This document shows, in pieces, positions 11,934 through 22,468 of a stretch of DNA of 64,000 nt. The notes under the pieces are model-generated. The model searched no databases. It was not told the origin of the DNA and saw nothing but the letters and a program-made list of their open reading frames with translations. Source of the stretch: Gymnothorax reevesii (taxonomy: Eukaryota > Chordata > Actinopteri > Anguilliformes > Muraenidae); assembly GCA_029721435.1 (NCBI GenBank), contig CM056574.1, positions 74,133,501-74,197,500 of the forward strand, given 5' to 3'. A program made the translations under genes and the position numbers. Position 1 is the stretch's first letter. Every line of letters begins with the position of its first letter.

Positions 11934-14391
11934 CCTCAAAGAAGCGTGTTTCCATGAAAGTGCGTATAGCCACAGTTTCAGCGCTCTAGCGCGCTTCCTT
12001 TCAGAGATACGAGCATATTCACTCCAATTCAGTAATATAGTCACAATTCACTGAAGTTGTTCACTTTCCCACCGAGTAACACACAGAATGGACATTTCTG
12101 ACAAGCAAATCTAAAAAAAGAAAGTTTTTGAAAAAGTGCATATCTTCACTTCAGAAGCTTATATTCACTTAAAATTGGCAATACAAGCACATTGGACCAA
12201 TCGATACAATATATGCAATGCAATGTGATCTGAAGCTGTTCCCTGGCCAGAAGCACGCACAGTTTCACATTCTGAGCTTAAAACCTCAAAGAAGCGTGTT
12301 TTCCTGAAAGTGCGTATAGCCACAGTTTCAGCGCTCTAGCGCGCTTCCTTTCAGAGATAAACGCATAATCACTCGAATTCAGTCATATAGTCACAATTCA
12401 CTCAAGTTTTTCACTTTCCCACTGGGTTACACACAGAAAGGACATTTTTGACAAGCAAAATTTTAAAAAAAAGAAAGTTTTTGAAAAAGTGCATATCTTC
12501 ACTTCAGAAGCTTATATTCACTTCCAAATGGCCATACAAGCACATTGGACCAAAAGATACCATATAAGCATTGCACTGTGATCTGAAGCTGTTCCCTGGC
12601 CAGAAACACGCACAGTTTCACTTTCTGAGCTTAAAACCTCAAAGAAGCGTGTTTCCATGAAAGTGCGTATAGCCACAGTATCAGCGCTCTAGCGCGCTTC
12701 CTTACAGAGATACGAGCATATTCACTCCAATTCAGTAATATAGTCACAATTCACTGAAGTTGTTTACTTTCCCACTGGGTTACACACAGAATGGACATTT
12801 TTGACAAGCAAAATTAAAAAAAAGAAAGTTTTTGAAAAAGTACATATCTTCACTTCAGAAGCTTATATTCACTTAAAATTGGCCATACAAGCACATTGGA
12901 CCAAACGATACCATATAAGCATTGCACTGTGATCTGAAGCTGTTCCCTGGCCAGAAACACGCACAGTTTCACTTTCTGAGCTTAAAACCTCAAAGAAGCG
13001 TGTTTCCATGAAAGTGCGTATAGCCACAGTTTCAGCGCTCTAGCGCGCTTCCTTACAGAGGTAAACGCATCATCACTCGAATTCAGTCATATAGTCACAA
13101 TTCACTCAAGTTTGTCACTTTCCCACTGGGTTACACACAGAAATGACATTTTTGACAAGCAAAATTAAAAAAAAGAAAGTTTTTGAAAAAGTGCATATCT
13201 TCACTTCAGAAGCTTCTATTCACTTCCAAATGGCCATACAAGCACATTGGAACAAACGATACAATATATGCATTGCACTGTGATCTGAAGCTGTTGCCAG
13301 GCCAGAAACACGCTCAGATTCACGTTCTGAGCTTAAAACCTCAAAGAAGCGTGTTTTCATGAAAGCACGTATAGCTACAGTTTCAGCGCTCTAGCGCGCT
13401 TCCTGACAGAGATAAACGCATAATCACTCGAATTCAGTCATATAGTCACAATTCACTCAAGTTTTTTACTTTCCCACTGGGTTACACACAGAATGGACAT
13501 TTTTGACAAGCAAAATAAAAAAAAAAAGAAAGTTTTTGAAAAAGCGCATATCTTCACTTCAGAAGCTTCTATTCACTTCCAAATGGCCATACAAGCACAT
13601 TGTAACAAACGATACAATATATGCATTGGACTGTGATCTGAAGCTGTTGCCAGGCCGGAAACACGCCCAGATTCACTTTCTGAGCTTAAAACCTCAAAGA
13701 AGCATGTTTTCATGAAAGTGCGTATAGCCACAGTTTCAGCGCTCTAGCTCGCTTTCTTACAGAGATAAACGCATATTCTCTCCAATTCAGTCATATTGTC
13801 ACAATTCACTCAAGATTGTCACTTTCTCACTAAGTTACACACAGAAAGGACATTTTTGACAAGCAAAACTAAAAAAAAAGAAAGTTTTTGAAAAGTACAT
13901 ATCTTCACTTCAGAAGCTTATATTCACTTAAAATTGGCCATACAAGCACATTGGACCAATCGATACAATATATGCACTGCACTGTCATCTGAAGCTGTTG
14001 CCAGGCCGGAAACACGCTCAGATTCACTTTCTGAGCTTAAAACCTCAAAGAAGCATGTTTTCATGAAAGTGCGTATAGCCACAGTTTCAGCGCTCTCGCT
14101 CGCTTTCTTACAGAGATAAACGCATATTCACTCCAATTCAGTCATATTGTCACAATTCACTCAAGTTTGTCACTTTCTCACTAAGTTACACACAGAAAGG
14201 ACATTTTTTACAAGCAAAACTAAAAAAAGAAAGTTTTTGAAAAGTGCATATCTTCACTTCAGAAGCTTATATTCACTTAAAATTGGCCATACAAGCACAT
14301 TGGACCAATCGATACAATATATGCACTGCACTGTGATCTGAAGCTGTTGCCAGGCCGGAAACACGCTCAGATTCACTTTCTGAGCTTAAAA
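11934..14391 (+). repeat. HOR unit 5: 7-mer A B C D E F G2
   Basis: Monomer starts are 11934, 12284, 12637, 12988, 13339, 13692 and 14043. Markers are gtgttttcctg in B, cagtatcag in C, cacagaaatgac in D, attgtaacaaacg in E and tattctctcc in F. It closely matches 35457-37916. Confidence 0.88.
14043..14391 (+). repeat. Type G2 monomer (ctctcgctcgc subtype)
   Basis: G2 differs from G1 by ctctcgctcgc (which removes the ctag found in all other classes), caagtttgtcac and, usually, gtttttgaaaag. It is the last monomer of the units at 11934, 35457 and 40374. It sits before G1 in the units at 8777, 29841 and 32649, where it is an additional monomer. The copies at 31949 and 34757 have agctgatattc, which destroys the HindIII site that almost every other monomer has. 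Confidence 0.87.
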
Positions 14392-16848
14392 CCTCAAAGA
14401 AGCGTGTTTCCATGAAAGTGCGTATAGCCACAGTTTCAGCGCTCTAGCGCGCTTCCTTACAGAGATACGAGCATATTCACTCCAATTCAGTAATATAGTC
14501 ACAATTCACTGAAGTTGTTCACTTTCCCACCGAGTAAAACACAGAATGGACATTTCTGACAAGCAAATCTAAAAAAAGAAAGTTTTTGAAAAAGTGCATA
14601 TCTTCACTTCAGAAGCTTATATTCACTTAAAATTGGCCATACAAGCACATTGGACCAATCGATACAATATATGCAATGCACTGTGATCTGAAGCTGTTCC
14701 CTGGCCAGAAGCACGCACAGTTTCACATTCTGAGCTTAAAACCTCAAAGAAGCGTGTTTTCATGAAAGTGCGTATAGCCACAGTTTCAGCGCTCAAGCGC
14801 GCTTCCTTTCAGAGATAAACGCATAATCACTCGAATTCAGTCATATAGTCACAATTCACTCAAGTTTTTCACTTTCCCACTGGGTTACACACAGAAAGGA
14901 CATTTTTGACAAGCAAAATTTAAAAAAAAAGAAAGTTTTTGAAAAAGTGCATATTCACTTCAGAAGCTTATATTCACTTCCAAATGGCCATACAAGCACA
15001 TTGGACCAAACGATACCATATAAGCATTGCACTGTGATCTGAAGCTGTTCCCTGGCCAGAAACACGCACAGTTTCACTTTCTGAGCTTAAAACCTCAAAG
15101 AAGCGTGTTTCCATGAAAGTGCGTATAGCCACAGTTTCAGCGCTCTAGCGCGCTTCCTTACAGAGATACGAGCATATTCACTCCAATTCAGTAATATAGT
15201 CACAATTCACTGAAGTTGTTCACTTTCCCACTGGGTTACACACAGAATGGACATTTTTGACAAGCAAAATTAAAAAAAAGAAAGTTTTTGAAAAAGTACA
15301 TATCTTCACTTCAGAAGCTTATATTCACTTAAAATTGGCCATACAAGCACATTGGACCAAACGATACCATATAAGCATTGCACTGTGATCTGAAGCTGTT
15401 CCCTGGCCAGAAACACGCACAGTTTCACTTTCTGAGCTTAAAACCTCAAAGAAGCGTGTTTCCATGAAAGTGCGTATAGCCACAGTTTCAGCGCTCTAGC
15501 GCGCTTCCTTACAGAGGTAAACGCATCATCACTCGAATTCAGTCATATAGTCACAATTCACTCAAGTTTGTCACTTTCCCACTGGGTTACACACAGAAAG
15601 GACATTTTTGACAAGCAAAATTTAAAAAAAAGAAAGTTTTTGAAAAAGCGCATATCTTCACTTCAGAAGCTTCTATTCACTTCCAAATAGCCATACAAGC
15701 ACATTGGAACAAACGATACAATATATGCATTGCACTGTCATCTGAAGCTGTTGCCAGGCCAGAAACACGCTCAGATTCACGTTCTGAGCTTAAAACCTCA
15801 AAGAAGCGTGTTTTCATGAAAGCACGTATAGATACAGTTTCAGCGCTCTAGCGCGCTTCCTGACAGAGATAAACGCATAATCACTCGAATTCAGTCATAT
15901 AGTCACAATTCACTCAAGTTTTTTACTTTCCCACTGGGTTACACACAGAATGGACATTTTTGACAAGCAAAATAAAAAAAAAAAGAAAGTTTTTGAAAAA
16001 ACGCATATCTTCACTTCAGAAGCTTTAATTCACTTCCAAATGGCCATACAAGCACATTGGAACAAACGATACAATATATGCATTGGACTGTGATCTGAAG
16101 CTGTTGCCAGGCCGGAAACACGCTCAGATTCACTTTCTGAGCTTAAAACCTCAAAGAAGCATGTTTTCATGAAAGTGCGTATAGCCACAGTTTCAGCGCT
16201 CTAGCTCGCTTTCTTACAGAGATAAACGCATATTCACTCCAATTCAGTCATATTGTCACAATTCACTCAAGATTGTCACTTTCTCACTAAGTTACACACA
16301 GAAAGGACATTTTTGACAAGCAAAACTAAAAAAAAGAAAGTTTTTGAAAAGTACATATCTTCACTTCAGAAGCTTCTATTCACTTAAAATTGGCCATACA
16401 AGCACATTGGACCAATCGATACAATATATGCACTGCACTGTGATCTGAAGCTGTTGCCAGGCCGGAAACACGCTCAGATTCACTTTCTGAGCTTAAAACC
16501 TCAAAGAAGCATGTTTTCATGAAAGTGCGTATAGCCACAGTTTCAGCGCTCTAGCTCGCTTTCTTACAGAGATAAACGCATATTCACTCCAATTCAGTCA
16601 TATTGTCACAATTCACTCAAGTTTGTGACTTTCTCACTAAGTTACACACAGAAAGGACATTTTTTACAAGCAAAACTCAAAAAAAGAAAGTTATTGAAAA
16701 GTACATATCTTCACTTCAGAAGCTTATATTCACTTAAAATTGGCCATACAAGCACATTGGACCAATCGATACAATATATGCACTGCACTGTGATCTGAAG
16801 CTGTTGCCAGGCCGGAAACACGCTCAGATTCACTTTCTGAGCTTAAAA
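14392..16848 (+). repeat. HOR unit 6: 7-mer A B C D E F G1
   Basis: Monomer starts are 14392, 14742, 15093, 15444, 15796, 16149 and 16499. Shared only with 37917-40373 are accgagtaaaacac in A and, together in B, gctcaagcgcgc with gcatattcac. D has actgtcatctg and E has agctttaattc, as in the next unit. Confidence 0.88.
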
Positions 16849-17198
16849 CCTCAAAGAAGCGTGTTTCCATGAAAGTGCGTATAGCCACAGTTTCAGCGCT
16901 CTAGCGCGCTTCCTTTCAGAGATACGAGCATATTCACTCCAATTCAGTAATATAGTCACAATTCACTGAAGTTGTTCACTTTCCCACCGAGTAACACACA
17001 GAATGGACATTTCTGACAAGCAAATCTAAAAAAAGAAAGTTTTTGAAAAAGTGCATATCTTCACTTCAGAAGCTTATATTCACTTAAAATTGGCCATACA
17101 AGCACATTGGACCAATCGATACAATATATGCAATGCACTGTGATCTGAAGCTGTTCCCTGGCCAGAAGCACGCACAGTTTCACATTCTGAGCTTAAAA
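16849..17198 (+). repeat. Type A monomer (prototype, 350 bp)
   Basis: Class A opens most HOR units and is the easiest class to recognise. Diagnostic bases are agatacgagcatattc, gtaatatagtc, gaagttgttcac, cccaccgagtaacacac, gacatttctgacaagc, aaatct before a short A-run, taaaattggcc, tatgcaatgcactg, ccagaagcacgc and cacattctgag. The cccaccgag marker occurs 26 times, at about 129, 6457, 8912, 11369, 12069, 14528, 16984, 19794, 22604, 25412, 27167, 29977, 32784, 35592, 38052, 40509, 42969, 45079, 47538, 49647, 51409, 53877, 56334, 58793, 60902 and 63017. These positions define the HOR register used here. Confidence 0.93.
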
Positions 17199-17551
17199 CC
17201 TCAAAGAAGCGTGTTTTCATGAAAGTGCGTATAGCCACAGTTTCAGCGCTCTAGCGCGCTTCCTTTCAGAGATAAACGCATAATCACTCGAATTCAGTCA
17301 TATAGTCACAATTCACTCAAGTTTTTCACTTTCCCACTGGGTTACACACAGAAAGGACATTTTTGACAAGCAAAATTTTAAAAAAAAGAAAGTTTTTGAA
17401 AAAGTGCATATCTTCACTTCAGAAGCTTATATTCACTTCCGAATGGCCATACAAGCACATTGGACCAAAAGATACCATATAAGCATTGCACTGTGATCTG
17501 AAGCTGTTCCCTGGCCAGAAACACGCACAGTTTCACTTTCTGAGCTTAAAA
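17199..17551 (+). repeat. Type B monomer (prototype, 353 bp)
   Basis: Class B follows A in nearly all units. Diagnostic bases are gtgttttcatgaaagtgcg, cctttcagagataaacgc, ataatcactcgaattc (EcoRI site), caagtttttcactttccc, gaaaggac, aaaattt before the A-run, gtgcatatc, cttatattcacttcc, ggaccaaaagatacc or ggaccaaacgatacc, tataagcattgc and ccagaaacacgcac. Copies after A at 6320, 14392 and 37917 lack two bases (gcatattcac instead of gcatatcttcac), a subfamily marker. Confidence 0.9.
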
Positions 17552-17902
17552 CCTCAAAGAAGCGTGTTTCCATGAAAGTGCGTATAGCCACAGTATCAGC
17601 GCTCTAGCGCGCTTCCTTACAGAGATACGAGCATATTCACTCCAATTCAGTAATATAGTCACAATTCACTGAAGTTGTTTACTTTCCCACTGGGTTACAC
17701 ACAGAATGGACATTTTTGACAAGCAAAATTAAAAAAAAGAAAGTTTTTGAAAAAGTACATATCTTCACTTCAGAAGCTTATATTCACTTAAAATTGGCCA
17801 TACAAGCACATTGGACCAAACGATACCATATAAGCATTGCACTGTGATCTGAAGCTGTTCCCTGGCCAGAAACACGCACAGTTTCACTTTCTGAGCTTAA
17901 AA
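17552..17902 (+). repeat. Type C monomer (prototype, 351 bp)
   Basis: Class C resembles A in its first half (agatacgagc, gtaatatag, gaagttgtt) but has cttacagag, cccactgggttac, gacatttttgac and aaaattaaaa. Its second half has gtacatatc, taaaattggcc, ccaaacgataccatataagc and ccagaaacacgcac. The subtype here has cagtatcag and gttgtttac; this subtype is the first C of each C-duplicated 8-mer and is also seen at 696, 12637, 30544, 33352, 36160 and 41077. Confidence 0.88.
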
Positions 17903-18253
17903 CCTCAAAGAAGCGTGTTTCCATGAAAGTGCGTATAGCCACAGTTTCAGCGCTCTAGCGCGCTTCCTTACAGAGATACGAGCATATTCACTCCAATTCA
18001 GTAATATAGTCACAATTCACTGAAGTTGTTCACTTTCCCACTGGGTTACACACAGAATGGACATTTTTGACAAGCAAAATTAAAAAAAAGAAAGTTTTTG
18101 AAAAAGTACATATCTTCACTTCAGAAGCTTATATTCACTTAAAATTGGCCATACAAGCACATTGGACCAAACGATACCATATAAGCATTGCACTGTGATC
18201 TGAAGCTGTTCCCTGGCCAGAAACACGCACAGTTTCACTTTCTGAGCTTAAAA
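17903..18253 (+). repeat. Type C' monomer (second C of the 8-mer)
   Basis: This is a second, adjacent C-class copy found in the 8-mers starting at 16849, 19659, 22469 and 27032. It differs from the first C by cagtttcag and gttgttcac. From the unit at 19659 onward (20714, 23523, 28086) it also carries ccaaacaatacc in place of ccaaacgatacc. Its bases match the single C of 7-mer units such as 6320-8776 better than its neighbour does. The 8-mer was therefore probably made by unequal exchange between two C subtypes, not by a fresh duplication of one. Confidence 0.82.
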
Positions 18254-18605
18254 CCTCAAAGAAGCGTGTTTCCATGAAAGTGCGTATAGCCACAGTTTCA
18301 GCGCTCTAGCGCGCTTCCTTACAGAGGTAAACGCATCATCACTCGAATTCAGTCATATAGTCACAATTCACTCAAGTTTGTCACTTTCCCACTGGGTTAC
18401 ACACAGAAAGGACATTTTTGACAAGCAAAATTTAAAAAAAAGAAAGTTTTTGAAAAAGCGCATATCTTCACTTCAGAAGCTTCTATTCACTTCCAAATGG
18501 CCATACAAGCACATTGGAACAAACGATACAATATATGCATTGCACTGTCATCTGAAGCTGTTGCCAGGCCAGAAACACGCTCAGATTCACGTTCTGAGCT
18601 TAAAA
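18254..18605 (+). repeat. Type D monomer (prototype, 352 bp)
   Basis: Diagnostic bases are cttacagaggtaaacgc, atcatcactcgaattc (EcoRI), caagtttgtcactttccc, cttctattcacttcc, ggaacaaacgatacaat, tatgcattgcactg, gttgccaggccagaaac and cagattcacgttctgag. The copies at 15444, 18254 and 38969 share actgtcatctg. A fortuitous 83-codon open frame runs through many D copies (18378-18629 here); frame retention simply follows repeat homogenisation and it is not annotated as a gene. Confidence 0.9.
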
Positions 18606-18958
18606 CCTCAAAGAAGCGTGTTTTCATGAAAGCACGTATAGATACAGTTTCAGCGCTCTAGCGCGCTTCCTGACAGAGATAAACGCATAATCACTCGAAT
18701 TCAGTCATATAGTCACAATTCACTCAAGTTTTTTACTTTCCCACTGGGTTACACACAGAATGGACATTTTTGACAAGCAAAATAAAAAAAAAAAGAAAGT
18801 TTTTGAAAAAACGCATATCTTCACTTCAGAAGCTTTAATTCACTTCCAAATGGCCATACAAGCACATTGGAACAAACGATACAATATATGCATTGGACTG
18901 TGATCTGAAGCTGTTGCCAGGCCGGAAACACGCTCAGATTCACTTTCTGAGCTTAAAA
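18606..18958 (+). repeat. Type E monomer (prototype, 353 bp)
   Basis: Diagnostic bases are catgaaagcacgtatag (gtgcg changed to gcacg), cttcctgacagagataaacg, cgaattcag, caagttttttactttccc, aaaataaaaa with the longest A-run in the array (11 A at 18784-18794), aaacgcatatc or aagcgcatatc, ggaacaaacgatacaat, tatgcattggactg and gttgccaggccggaaac. The copies at 15796, 18606 and 39321 share agctttaattc, linking the units at 14392, 16849 and 37917. Confidence 0.9.
18784..18794 (+). other. Variable A-run at the half-monomer boundary (longest example)
   Basis: Every monomer has an A-run before gaaag. By eye it ranges from about 6 or 7 (type A, central units) to 11 A (type E, here), and it varies between otherwise near-identical copies. 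Its length accounts for much of the monomer size range 349-353. Such runs disfavour nucleosomes and could mark linker DNA; this is inference. Confidence 0.7.
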
Positions 18959-19308
18959 CCTCAAAGAAGCATGTTTTCATGAAAGTGCGTATAGCCACAG
19001 TTTCAGCGCTCTAGCTCGCTTTCTTACAGAGATAAACGCATATTCACTCCAATTCAGTCATATTGTCACAATTCACTCAAGATTGTCACTTTCTCACTAA
19101 GTTACACACAGAAAGGACATTTTTGACAAGCAAAACTAAAAAAAAGAAAGTTTTTGAAAAGTACATATCTTCACTTCAGAAGCTTCTATTCACTTAAAAT
19201 TGGCCATACAAGCACATTGGACCAATCGATACAATATATGCACTGCACTGTGATCTGAAGCTGTTGCCAGGCCGGAAACACGCTCAGATTCACTTTCTGA
19301 GCTTAAAA
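18959..19308 (+). repeat. Type F monomer (prototype, 350 bp)
   Basis: Class F starts with aagcatgttttcatg and has ctctagctcgctttcttac, acgcatattcactcc, gtcatattgtcac, caagattgtcactttctc, actaagttac, aaaactaaaa, a shortened ttgaaaagtacat (one A block fewer than A-E), taaaattggcc, caatcgatacaatatatgc, actgcactg and ccaggccggaaac. F and G share the ctcactaagtt and aaaact markers, so they form a separate branch from A-E. Confidence 0.9.
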
Positions 19309-19658
19309 CCTCAAAGAAGCATGTTTTCATGAAAGTGCGTATAGCCACAGTTTCAGCGCTCTAGCTCGCTTTCTTACAGAGATAAACGCATATTCACTCC
19401 AATTCAGTCATATTGTCACAATTCACTCAAGTTTGTGACTTTCTCACTAAGTTACACACAGAAAGGACATTTTTTACAAGCAAAACTAAAAAAAAGAAAG
19501 TTATTGAAAAGTACATATCTTCACTTCAGAAGCTTATATTCACTTAAAATTGGCCATACAAGCACATTGGACCAATCGATACAATATATGCACTGCACTG
19601 TGATCTGAAGCTGTTGCCAGGCCGGAAACACGCTCAGATTCACTTTCTGAGCTTAAAA
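19309..19658 (+). repeat. Type G1 monomer (prototype, 350 bp)
   Basis: G1 is F-like but has caagtttgtgactttctc, cattttttacaagc and gaaagttattgaaaag. It closes most units from 6320 to 42832. A subset (8427, 11584, 24928, 29491, 32299) carries ctctagctagc. The copies at 10884 and 35107 instead share gtatgaccac and tttgagac, a rare pair of changes that ties two distant units together. Confidence 0.88.
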
Positions 19659-22468
19659 CCTCAAAGAAGCGTGTTTCCATGAAAGTGCGTATAGCCACAG
19701 TTTCAGCGCTCTAGCGCGCTTCCTTTCAGAGATACGAGCATATTCACTCCAATTCAGTAATATAGTCACAATTCACTGAAGTTGTTCACTTTCCCACCGA
19801 GTAACACACAGAATGGACATTTCTGACAAGCAAATCTAAAAAAAGAAAGTTTTTGAAAAAGTGCATATCTTCACTTCAGAAGCTTATATTCACTTAAAAT
19901 TGGCCATACAAGCACATTGGACCAATCGATACAATATATGCAATGCACTGTGATCTGAAGCTGTTCCCTGGCCAGAAGCACGCACAGTTTCACATTCTGA
20001 GCTTAAAACCTCAAAGAAGCGTGTTTTCATGAAAGTGCGTATAGCCACAGTTTCAGCGCTCTAGCGCGCTTCCTTTCAGAGATAAACGCATAATCACTCG
20101 AATTCAGTCATATAGTCACAATTCACTCAAGTTTTTCACTTTCCCACTGGGTTACACACAGAAAGGACATTTTTGACAAGCAAAATTTTAAAAAAAAAGA
20201 AAGTTTTTGAAAAAGTGCATATCTTCACTTCAGAAGCTTATATTCACTTCCGAATGGCCATACAAGCACATTGGACCAAAAGATACCATATAAGCATTGC
20301 ACTGTGATCTGAAGCTGTTCCCTGGCCAGAAACACGCACAGTTTCACTTTCTGAGCTTAAAACCTCAAAGAAGCGTGTTTCCATGAAAGTGCGTATAGCC
20401 ACAGTATCAGCGCTCTAGCGCGCTTCCTTACAGAGATACGAGCATATTCACTCCAATTCAGTAATATAGTCACAATTCACTGAAGTTGTTTACTTTCCCA
20501 CTGGGTTACACACAGAATGGACATTTTTGACAAGCAAAATTAAAAAAAAGAAAGTTTTTGAAAAAGTACATATCTTCACTTCAGAAGCTTATATTCACTT
20601 AAAATTGGCCATACAAGCACATTGGACCAAACGATACCATATAAGCATTGCACTGTGATCTGAAGCTGTTCCCTGGCCAGAAACACGCACAGTTTCACTT
20701 TCTGAGCTTAAAACCTCAAAGAAGCGTGTTTCCATGAAAGTGCGTATAGCCACAGTTTCAGCGCTCTAGCGCGCTTCCTTACAGAGATACGAGCATATTC
20801 ACTCCAATTCAGTAATATAGTCACAATTCACTGAAGTTGTTCACTTTCCCACTGGGTTACACACAGAATGGACATTTTTGACAAGCAAAATTAAAAAAAA
20901 GAAAGTTTTTGAAAAAGTACATATCTTCACTTCAGAAGCTTATATTCACTTAAAATTGGCCATACAAGCACATTGGACCAAACAATACCATATAAGCATT
21001 GCACTGTGATCTGAAGCTGTTCCCTGGCCAGAAACACGCACAGTTTCACTTTCTGAGCTTAAAACCTCAAAGAAGCGTGTTTCCATGAAAGTGCGTATAG
21101 CCACAGTTTCAGCGCTCTAGCGCGCTTCCTTACAGAGGTAAACGCATCATCACTCGAATTCAGTCATATAGTCACAATTCACTCAAGTTTGTCACTTTCC
21201 CACTGGGTTACACACAGAAAGGACATTTTTGACAAGCAAAATTAAAAAAAAAGAAAGTTTTTGAAAAAGCGCATATCTTCACTTCAGAAGCTTCTATTCA
21301 CTTCCAAATGGCCATACAAGCACATTGGAACAAACGATACAATATATGCATTGCACTGTGATCTGAAGCTGTTGCCAGGCCAGAAACACGCTCAGATTCA
21401 CGTTCTGAGCTTAAAACCTCAAAGAAGCGTGTTTTCATGAAAGCACGTATAGATACAGTTTCAGCGCTCTAGCGCGCTTCCTGACAGAGATAAACGCATA
21501 ATCACTCGAATTCAGTCATATAGTCACAATTCACTCAAGTTTTTTACTTTCCCACTGGGTTACACACAGAATGGACATTTTTGACAAGCAAAATAAAAAA
21601 AAAAGAAAGTTTTTGAAAAAACGCATATCTTCACTTCAGAAGCTTCTATTCACTTCCAAATGGCCATACAAGCACATTGGAACAAACGATACAATATATG
21701 CATTGGACTGTGATCTGAAGCTGTTGCCAGGCCGGAAACACGCTCAGATTCACTTTCTGAGCTTAAAACCTCAAAGAAGCATGTTTTCATGAAAGTGCGT
21801 ATAGCCACAGTTTCAGCGCTCTAGCTCGCTTTCTTACAGAGATAAACGCATATTCACTCCAATTCAGTCATATTGTCACAATTCACTCAAGATTGTCACT
21901 TTCTCACTAAGTTACACACAGAAAGGACATTTTTGACAAGCAAAACTAAAAAAAAGAAAGTTTTTGAAAAGTACATATCTTCACTTCAGAAGCTTCTATT
22001 CACTTAAAATTGGCCATACAAGCACATTGGACCAATCGATACAATATATGCACTGCACTGTGATCTGAAGCTGTTGCCAGGCCGGAAACACGCTCAGATT
22101 CACTTTCTGAGCTTAAAACCTCAAAGAAGCATGTTTTCATGAAAGTGCGTATAGCCACAGTTTCAGCGCTCTAGCTCGCTTTCTTACAGAGATAAACGCA
22201 TATTCACTCCAATTCAGTCATATTGTCACAATTCACTCAAGTTTGTGACTTTCTCACTAAGTTACACACAGAAAGGACATTTTTTACAAGCAAAACTAAA
22301 AAAAAGAAAGTTATTGAAAAGTACATATCTTCACTTCAGAAGCTTATATTCACTTAAAATTGGCCATACAAGCACATTGGACCAATCGATACAATATATG
22401 CACTGCACTGTGATCTGAAGCTGTTGCCAGGCCGGAAACACGCTCAGATTCACTTTCTGAGCTTAAAA
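19659..22468 (+). repeat. HOR unit 8: 8-mer A B C C' D E F G1 (2810 bp)
   Basis: Monomer starts are 19659, 20009, 20363, 20714, 21065, 21417, 21769 and 22119. It is nearly identical to the preceding and following units. C' has ccaaacaatacc, D has aaaattaaaa, and E has the usual agcttctattc in place of agctttaattc. Confidence 0.9.

Larger units (their letters stand above)
16849..19658 (+). repeat. HOR unit 7: 8-mer A B C C' D E F G1 (2810 bp)
   Basis: Monomer starts are 16849, 17199, 17552, 17903, 18254, 18606, 18959 and 19309. B has cttccgaatgg and ccaaaagatacc. This is the first of four C-duplicated 8-mers and was chosen as the prototype for most monomer classes. Confidence 0.9.

Noticed and set aside
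18378..18629. Open frame of 83 codons in D monomers, also at 2929, 3986, 5041, 39093, 44011, 53512, 54920 and 57379
   Set aside because: It is the repeat itself read in one frame. Spacing follows monomer and HOR lengths, A-run changes break or shift it in sister copies, and the peptide shows no recognisable domain.
21571..21792. Open frame of 73 codons in E monomers running into F (also 24380, 26134, 28943 and others)
   Set aside because: The spacings of 2809, 1754 and 2809 are HOR lengths. No coding signature beyond repeat identity.
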